Source: an uncultured Muribaculaceae bacterium
GTDB taxonomy: Bacteria > Bacteroidota > Bacteroidia > Bacteroidales > Muribaculaceae
DNA: 18,561 nucleotides
Assembly: GCA_910587545.1 (NCBI GenBank)
Contig: CAJUMI010000047.1
Span: forward strand, 1 to 18,561
Direction: 5' to 3'
A program made the translations under genes and the position numbers. The notes under the pieces were generated by a model. It had not been told where the DNA came from. It worked only from the letters and a program-made list of their open reading frames with translations, and made no database searches. Of the stretch, positions 14,311 to 18,561 are shown in pieces; the first letter of the stretch is position 1, and every line of letters begins with the position of its first letter.

Positions 14311-15150
14311 CTAATTGTTGTCTGAAAGATGTATGCCGCCGTCTTCAAGGAGAATGCGACGTTCTTTATACAGTTTCCCGACGGCTTTTTTGAAATCCTT
14401 TTTGCTGCAGTGGAATATGGCTTTTATCTCGTCGGGCGACGATGAATCGCTGATGCCGATTGATCCGCCATGCTCCCTGAGCTTCTCGATGATGTCTTCG
14501 GCGAGATCCGACACTCTCGCGGATGCCTTGTCTCCGAGGGTTAGATCGATCTTGCCGTCGTCTCTCACCGCTTTGACCAGAGCTGTGACTGTCTGTTCGA
14601 GCTCGAGGGGGGCGAATATCTCGTTGTCGTAGATCATGCCCTGGAACAGATTGTCGACGATGACCTTATATCCGATCGGGGTGTGCTGCCAGACGAGGGC
14701 TGTGACTTTGTCTCCGGGCCGGTACTCAGGAATGACGTTTCCGAGAAATTTCTCGAGTTTGGCCGAGGCTACGACTCGTTTGGTGATATGGTCGAGGTAA
14801 AGATATACGGGATAGATGCCTTCGGCCTGCATGCGCGGACGCTGTTCTGAGAAGGGGACGAACAGATGTTTGGGGACACCCCACTCGAGGAAAGCGCCGA
14901 AGCGGTTGACCTCTGCGACCTGGAGGAAGGCGAACTCGCCGACCTGAGCATAAGGGCGATCGGTGACGGCTACGATCCGGTCCTCGGAGTCGGTGTAGAC
15001 AAACACTTCGATCTCGTCTCCGACGGCAGCGTCGTCGGGCACATATCTCGACGGCAGAAGAACTTCGTTGTTGTCGTCGTCGGCGAGATAAGCACCGAAA
15101 TCGACAAATCGCGCAATGCGCAGGATATTATAATTGCCTATTTTAATCAT
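14311..15150 (-). CDS. CvfB-like S1-domain RNA-binding protein
   Basis: 279 residues. The layout is that of the CvfB family (YitL of Bacillus): three S1-like OB folds followed by a winged helix. S1-like segments are FGAYLADDDNNEVLLPSRYV (about 18-37), LQVAEVNRFGAFLEWGVPKHLF (about 76-97) and a third near VTALVWQHTPIGYKVIVDN. The C-terminal winged helix is DEIKAIFHCSKKDFKKAVGK plus RILLEDGGIHL. In Staphylococcus, CvfB binds RNA and influences virulence gene expression; in Bacteroidales the target is unknown. The protein is cytosolic. It is divergent from rsmG, with a possible overlapping promoter in the 120-base gap, and is followed by its own strong terminator. Confidence 0.85.
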   Translation of the reverse strand: MIKIGNYNILRIARFVDFGAYLADDDNNEVLLPSRYVPDDAAVGDEIEVFVYTDSEDRIVAVTDRPYAQVGEFAFLQVAEVNRFGAFLEWGVPKHLFVPFSEQRPRMQAEGIYPVYLYLDHITKRVVASAKLEKFLGNVIPEYRPGDKVTALVWQHTPIGYKVIVDNLFQGMIYDNEIFAPLELEQTVTALVKAVRDDGKIDLTLGDKASARVSDLAEDIIEKLREHGGSIGISDSSSPDEIKAIFHCSKKDFKKAVGKLYKERRILLEDGGIHLSDNN

Positions 15151-15170
15151 AATTGTAATACTTATATTTA

Positions 15171-15178
15171 CAAAATTA
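15171..15178 (-). promoter_or_regulatory. cvfB-like gene -7 element
   Basis: The minus strand reads TAATTTTG (TAnnTTTG), about 20 bases before the ATG at 15150. Confidence 0.5.
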
Positions 15179-15190
15179 ATGAAATAATCT

Positions 15191-15198
15191 TAAATTTG
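15191..15198 (+). promoter_or_regulatory. rsmG operon -7 element
   Basis: TAAATTTG fits TAnnTTTG and lies 73 bases before the rsmG ATG. It is only 12 bases from the minus-strand box at 15171-15178, so the two divergent promoters overlap. No good -33 element is seen. Confidence 0.5.
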
Positions 15199-15271
15199 CA
15201 CTATCATCGATGACAATGCTTTGCGAAGGCAACATTTTTCAGCGGGTATTTGTTTTAAAATAAATGATTTA

Positions 15272-15907
15272 ATGGAAAATATAATTAAATACTTCCCAAC
15301 CCTTAACGAGAAGCAGCAGAGGCAGTTTGCGATGCTCGGCGATCTGTATTCAGACTGGAACTCCAAGGTAAACGTCATCTCACGCAAAGATATAGATAAT
15401 CTATATCTGAAGCATGTGCTCCATTCGCTCGCCATCGCGCGTTTTCTCGGTCCGCTCGCCGACGGAACGGCTGTGCTCGACATGGGGACAGGCGGAGGCT
15501 TTCCCGGCATACCGCTGTCGATCATTTATCCCGAGTGTCATTTCCATCTGCTTGACCGCATAGGCAAAAAAATCAATGTGGCTCGCGAGATCGCGGCCGC
15601 GTCAGACATTGGGAATGTGACGTTCCAGCATGGCGACATAGGTGAATGCCGCGAAAAGTATGATTATGTGGTCAGCCGCGCCGTGATGCCTCTCAATGGC
15701 TTGGTGCCGCTGATAGTCAAGAATATAAAATGTAAGGACAATATCGATAACCGCTATGCTCCAGGGCTTATCTGCCTGAAGGGCGGCGACCTTGCCGACG
15801 AAAGCAAGGGTGTTAAATATCCCGTTCTCGAGTTTCCGATCAACGAGTTTTTTCGCGAGGACTTTTTTGAAACCAAGAAGGTCGTCTATGTGCCGATAGA
15901 ATTTTAG
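15272..15907 (+). CDS. rsmG: 16S rRNA (guanine527-N7)-methyltransferase
   Basis: 211 residues, the usual RsmG/GidB length. It uses S-adenosylmethionine to methylate N7 of G527 in 16S rRNA of the small subunit. The SAM motif AVLDMGTGGGFPGIPLSI spans about 67-84. The N-terminus carries the family pattern LYSDWNSKVNVISRKDIDNLYLKHVLHS (about 25-52), and YDYVVSRAVMPL (about 129-140) is the conserved S-R-A motif. The ATG at 15272 is chosen over a TTG at 15221 because homology begins at MENIIKYF and the extra 17 residues have no family match. The metallo-beta-lactamase-fold gene follows at 37 bases on the same strand, so the pair may be cotranscribed. Confidence 0.95.
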   Translation: MENIIKYFPTLNEKQQRQFAMLGDLYSDWNSKVNVISRKDIDNLYLKHVLHSLAIARFLGPLADGTAVLDMGTGGGFPGIPLSIIYPECHFHLLDRIGKKINVAREIAAASDIGNVTFQHGDIGECREKYDYVVSRAVMPLNGLVPLIVKNIKCKDNIDNRYAPGLICLKGGDLADESKGVKYPVLEFPINEFFREDFFETKKVVYVPIEF

Positions 15908-15944
15908 ACAATTATCCGGATCATCTCTTTAATTTTTTTGTGTT

Positions 15945-16586
15945 ATGTTGAAAGTCAGGCAATTTGTGTTCAATATGTTTGCCGAAAACACTTTTGTGGT
16001 TTCTGATTCTGACAGCCGCGAGGCTGTGGTTGTCGATCCAGGCATGTTCACTCAGGCCGAGCGCAAGGAATTTGACGATTATATCGAGAGCAATTCGCTG
16101 AAGATAATTCAGGTGGTCAATACGCATCTTCATCTTGACCATTGTTTCGGTGACAATTATGTGCGAGACCGCTATGGGGTGAAAGTGGCGGCCAATATCG
16201 GCGACGCTCCGCTCGGAGCCGATCTCGGCACGCAGATACGGCGTTTCGGCGGGCGGGGAGATCTTGAGGGCGTCAGTATCGATGTCGAGCTTCGCGACGG
16301 TGATACAATCAGAGTCGGTTCGGATTCGCTCAAGGTGATCGAGACCCCGGGACATTCGCGCGGCGGTATCTGTCTCTACTGTAAAGATGGTAAATTTCTG
16401 ATTGCCGGCGACACGCTTTTCCGTGGAGGAGTGGGGCGCACGGATCTTGAGGGGGGCGATGCCCGGCAACTGTCGGCAAGCATACGCAACAAACTGTTCG
16501 CTTTGCCCGACGACACGGCGGTTTTGCCGGGCCATGACCGTTTTACAACTATCGGAGATGAAAAACGCTCGAATCCCTATGTGTGA
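15945..16586 (+). CDS. Metallo-beta-lactamase-fold hydrolase (glyoxalase II-like)
   Basis: 213 residues, the size of small YcbL/GloB-like hydrolases. All metal ligands of the fold are present: THLHLDH (H61, H63, D65, H66), PGHSRGG (H137), AGDTLFRGGVGRTDL (D156) and PGHDRFT (H197). The enzyme should bind two zinc or iron ions and hydrolyse a thioester such as S-lactoylglutathione or another small thiol ester. Bacteroidales lack glutathione in general, so the natural substrate is unclear. The protein is cytosolic, with no signal peptide. It follows rsmG at 37 bases and is likely in the same transcript. A hairpin lies shortly after the stop. The protein ends at NPYV, typical of this subgroup, so it is not truncated. 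Confidence 0.9.
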   Translation: MLKVRQFVFNMFAENTFVVSDSDSREAVVVDPGMFTQAERKEFDDYIESNSLKIIQVVNTHLHLDHCFGDNYVRDRYGVKVAANIGDAPLGADLGTQIRRFGGRGDLEGVSIDVELRDGDTIRVGSDSLKVIETPGHSRGGICLYCKDGKFLIAGDTLFRGGVGRTDLEGGDARQLSASIRNKLFALPDDTAVLPGHDRFTTIGDEKRSNPYV

Positions 16587-16594
16587 AATATGAA

Positions 16595-16626
16595 ATGAGG
16601 TTGCGCCAATTCCGGCACAACCTCAT
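16595..16626. terminator. Hairpin terminator after rsmG operon
   Basis: ATGAGGTTGCGCC (16595-16607) pairs with GGCACAACCTCAT (16614-16626) with one mismatch around a six-base loop. It lies between the convergent hydrolase and propeller genes. The U tract on the plus side is weak. Confidence 0.65.
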
Positions 16627-16648
16627 GGTAATAAATTTCAATATCGGG

Positions 16649-16793
16649 CTATTTTTTCAAATGAGCCAGCATTAAGCGTGGATTCTCGTCGTTCTCAGGA
16701 ATTGTCACGCATAACAGTGCACCGTCGATGACGCTTGGCTGAAAATAGAACAAACCAAGACCGTCAACAGAATTTTGAGCCACTGTGATACTT
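16649..16793 (-). pseudogene. Out-of-frame C-terminus of the six-bladed beta-propeller protein
   Basis: A second minus-strand frame runs from the TAG at 16651-16649 back to about 16793. It reads SITVAQNSVDGLGLFYFQPS, then continues through VTIPENDENPRL to a final HLKK. This is what the propeller family is expected to have after its last blade: an 'ND.DGG..f.P' type turn and an ENP..L ending. One added A in the AAA at minus-strand 16794-16792 would join it to the upstream frame and give a 348-residue protein. Confidence 0.75.
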
Positions 16794-17694
16794 TATACGT
16801 TCCATTTTTTTTATCGAAAAGCACCATGCGGGGATTGTCGATTTTTGAAAAGGCAAGAATCAGCCATCGCCCTGCGTCGTAGAGAGCTGTGCGCTGATAG
16901 TGCTTTTTTGCAGTCTCGTAGCCTCTGACCCAATCATCTATTTCGTTGCTGTCGGGGCAGGGCGTGATATCAAACTCATACTCGCAGACAAGTGAGTCGC
17001 CGTCGAGACGCATCAGTTTGTATTCAAAATCGTTGGTCATCATGCGTACAGTGCCGCCGTCGGTAGAAAACTCATTTACTTTGTTGTTCTCAATCTTGTT
17101 ATCGCGCCGGCCGAGGATCCTCTCACTTCTGAAAGGATCAGGATCGACAAGAAACACTCCGGCCATGTCGTCGTGGGCGACGTTGTAGTTAGCCAGAAGA
17201 TAACGCTTGTCGCCATTGATCCGAGTCACGGCGAAGTCGTCGCCAACGCCGATGCTATCCCTGCCGAGATAGCGGCCTTCGAAGTCATATTTCATTGCAT
17301 ATCCGAAGCGGATGTCGTAGACATAGACAGTGTCGCGGTCGATGTCGACAGCAGTCGCCAGGATATATTCGCCCGGACCCTGGCCCTTGTGGCCGATGCG
17401 GCTGATGAAGTTTCCGTCAATGTCGAAAAGCGCCACCGGCGATTTTTTATTGTTGTCCTTGATTATGATATGCTTGTCTTTGATTTTTGCATTATGTATG
17501 TATCCGATGAACTCATCTTCCGGCGTTTTGAGGTCGATATATGTTATCGAATCGGCAAAGTCGGCTATGTCGAGAGAGTCGTTAGTGACGGTGTCAATGT
17601 CAATCGTGATGATTGCAGCGGTGTCGTTGTGCGTTGAATTGCAGCTCCAAAGCGCGAAGGACAGCAGAGCCGTAGCAAAAAAATTGTGTTTCAT
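16705..17694 (-). CDS. Six-bladed beta-propeller lipoprotein, frameshifted near the 3' end
   Basis: 329 residues as read. The N-terminus is a lipoprotein signal (hydrophobic residues 5-16, lipobox LWSC, Cys18). The body has the NHL-like six-bladed propeller character of Bacteroidetes proteins of this type: IIKDNNKKSPVALFDIDGNFISRIGHKGQGPGEY (about 76-110), VDIDRDTVYVYD, FEGRYLGRDS and VFLVDPD. After GTYK the frame runs into a poorly matching tail (VSQWLKILLTVLVCSIF...), while the true C-terminus continues in another frame, so the gene is broken or mis-sequenced. The start lies 2 bases after the stop of the NVEALA-type gene, as usual for this pairing. Envelope location is inferred from the lipobox; the molecular role of such propellers beside NVEALA peptides is not known. 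Confidence 0.75.
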   Translation of the reverse strand: MKHNFFATALLSFALWSCNSTHNDTAAIITIDIDTVTNDSLDIADFADSITYIDLKTPEDEFIGYIHNAKIKDKHIIIKDNNKKSPVALFDIDGNFISRIGHKGQGPGEYILATAVDIDRDTVYVYDIRFGYAMKYDFEGRYLGRDSIGVGDDFAVTRINGDKRYLLANYNVAHDDMAGVFLVDPDPFRSERILGRRDNKIENNKVNEFSTDGGTVRMMTNDFEYKLMRLDGDSLVCEYEFDITPCPDSNEIDDWVRGYETAKKHYQRTALYDAGRWLILAFSKIDNPRMVLFDKKNGTYKVSQWLKILLTVLVCSIFSQASSTVHCYA

Positions 17695-17696
17695 GT

Positions 17697-17995
17697 TTAT
17701 TCATCATATTGATCACTGCCATCTCCGTATGACATGGAGTATAAGCATTGATCATAGTAGTTTCTTAATTTACATGTAGCTCCAGTAGGATAATGTGGAT
17801 ATGCAGTATTTGCATAACAATTTGTCAAGAAATATCCATCAGCTGTGTTTGGACTTTCGCCACGAGTAAGAGCTTCTATATTTGCTAATTCGATTGGATT
17901 AAGGTCTGAAATGTCGTTTTGTCGGGTTGAAGTAATGGCAATAGATGATCCGATTGCGGCACAAACAACAAATGTTGTGATGATTGATTTTTCAT
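17697..17995 (-). pseudogene. NVEALA-domain secreted peptide, frameshifted at codon 3
   Basis: From the ATG at 17995 the frame ends after 35 codons. The neighbouring frame, continuous to TAA at 17699-17697, reads KSIITTFVVCAAIGSSIAIT (a signal-like stretch), then ISDLNPIELANIEALTRGE, which is the NVEALA motif, and a mature part with Cys60, Cys75 and Cys84 ending GDGSDQYDE. No ATG, GTG or TTG exists in that frame near the start. The start would become MKKSII if the run after ATG had six A instead of five (minus strand 17992-17988), giving a normal 99-residue NVEALA protein. NVEALA peptides are small exported Bacteroidetes proteins of unknown function, commonly beside propeller and DUF1573 genes, as here. 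The gene lies 29 bases after the DUF1573 stop and 2 bases before the propeller start. Confidence 0.75.
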
Positions 17996-18024
17996 AATAA
18001 TTGGGTTTTTAGTTAAAAATTATG

Positions 18025-18507
18025 TTAATTGTCTATAACTACTCCTTTTATTGTGATTATGGTTGGTCTTGGAATATTATTATAGCTGATGCTTAGGGTT
18101 CTATAGAATTCGCCAGTTAAACTGTCCTCTTTAAATCTTACTGTTAAATTAATACTTTCTTTGGGATTTATAATGGTAGAAGAAGGAATGGCAGTAGTGC
18201 AGTCGCAAGATGAATCTATGTTAGATATAATCACTGTATCTGTTCCGATATTATTAATTACAAACGTATTTTCAACTATCTCTCCGATCTTTATTTTTCC
18301 GAAATTATGGAATGTTCTATCGAAAGAAATGCCGGATCTATAATTCGAACTAAAAATTTTTCCACCTGTGATAATTGAAGTGTATAAATTCTCAATTTCA
18401 TGGTTGTATAATGGATTCCCAATAGCAATCACTTTGTGGTTACGATCAAGTAAGAAAGTGCGAAATAGTTCATCTTTTGGGAATATATTTGTGCGATTTA
18501 TGCAATC
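18025..18507 (-). pseudogene. DUF1573 protein, 5' truncated after a thioredoxin-like domain remnant
   Basis: The open frame is 160 codons from after an in-frame TGA (18510-18508); the only usual start codon early in it is a GTG at 18432, which would begin inside a conserved segment. The first 25 residues, INRTNIFPKDELFRTFLLD then RNHK, followed by VIAIGNPLYN, look like the end of the thioredoxin-like domain found in longer DUF1573 proteins. From about residue 54 comes the DUF1573 domain: FDRTFHNFGKIKIGEIVENT, SNIDSSCDCTTAIP, and GEFYRTLSISYNN. There is no signal peptide or N-terminal half. Upstream DNA (18508-18561) does not continue the protein in any frame, so the gene was cut here by a rearrangement or insertion. 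It is the first gene of the NVEALA cluster on this strand. Confidence 0.7.
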
Positions 18508-18561
18508 TCAATGATTCGGTAAAATTTGAGGTTGTTCAGCCTTGTCTAAGCCGCTAACTGA

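Noticed and set aside
15221..15271. TTG start 17 codons upstream of rsmG
   Set aside because: The ATG at 15272 matches the family start and the extension lacks similarity.
1..18561. CRISPR arrays, tRNA genes, prophage or toxin-antitoxin modules
   Set aside because: No regularly spaced repeats, tRNA-like folds, or phage or toxin signatures were seen on either strand by eye.

Overview
The window looks like chromosomal DNA of a Bacteroidales gut commensal, most likely Muribaculaceae (Duncaniella/Muribaculum-like; the family is inference from general character, not from a search). The evidence is: Bacteroidetes-type -7 promoter elements (TAnnTTTG) upstream of many genes, absence of convincing Shine-Dalgarno sites, a fused lpxC-fabZ gene, type IX secretion-like C-terminal tails, several lipoproteins, and an NVEALA / six-bladed beta-propeller / DUF1573 cluster.

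Layout. 1-1836: two AT-rich genes for secreted proteins with T9SS-like tails; the first is the C-terminal part of a zincin-type metalloprotease whose 5' part is missing. 1837-2149: gene-free, with a palindromic repeat-like hairpin and the pyrE promoter. 2150-3933: pyrE, an SRPBCC-domain protein, a 140-bp inverted-repeat element, and a lipoprotein with a four-cysteine Rieske-like/zinc-ribbon domain. 3950-3993: perfect bidirectional terminator. 4012-6680: divergent malic enzyme (no phosphotransacetylase domain) and threonine ammonia-lyase. 6697-6744: perfect 48-bp palindrome. 6724-8341: a cytosolic histidine kinase and response regulator preceded by a possible 24-residue peptide. 8451-9986: secreted ADP-ribosylglycohydrolase-family lipoprotein. 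10080-14176, all minus strand: lpxD, lpxC-fabZ, lpxA, the RNase P RNA gene and a DUF695 protein. 14311-16586: divergent cvfB-like gene and the rsmG / metallo-beta-lactamase-fold pair. 16649-18561: a decayed or mis-sequenced locus with a propeller lipoprotein, an NVEALA peptide and a DUF1573 protein, each broken.

Functionally, the middle is a housekeeping block: lipid A biosynthesis (LpxD, LpxC/FabZ and LpxA supply the acylated UDP-GlcNAc steps and the hydroxyacyl-ACP dehydratase), RNase P RNA, 16S rRNA methylation, pyrimidine synthesis, and malate/threonine carbon metabolism. Both ends are accessory secreted-protein regions that show signs of decay. I found no clear undescribed system. The most unusual items are three independent lesions in the NVEALA locus, the 48-bp perfect palindrome covering a stop codon, the short peptide in front of the orphan two-component pair, and the intergenic inverted-repeat element.
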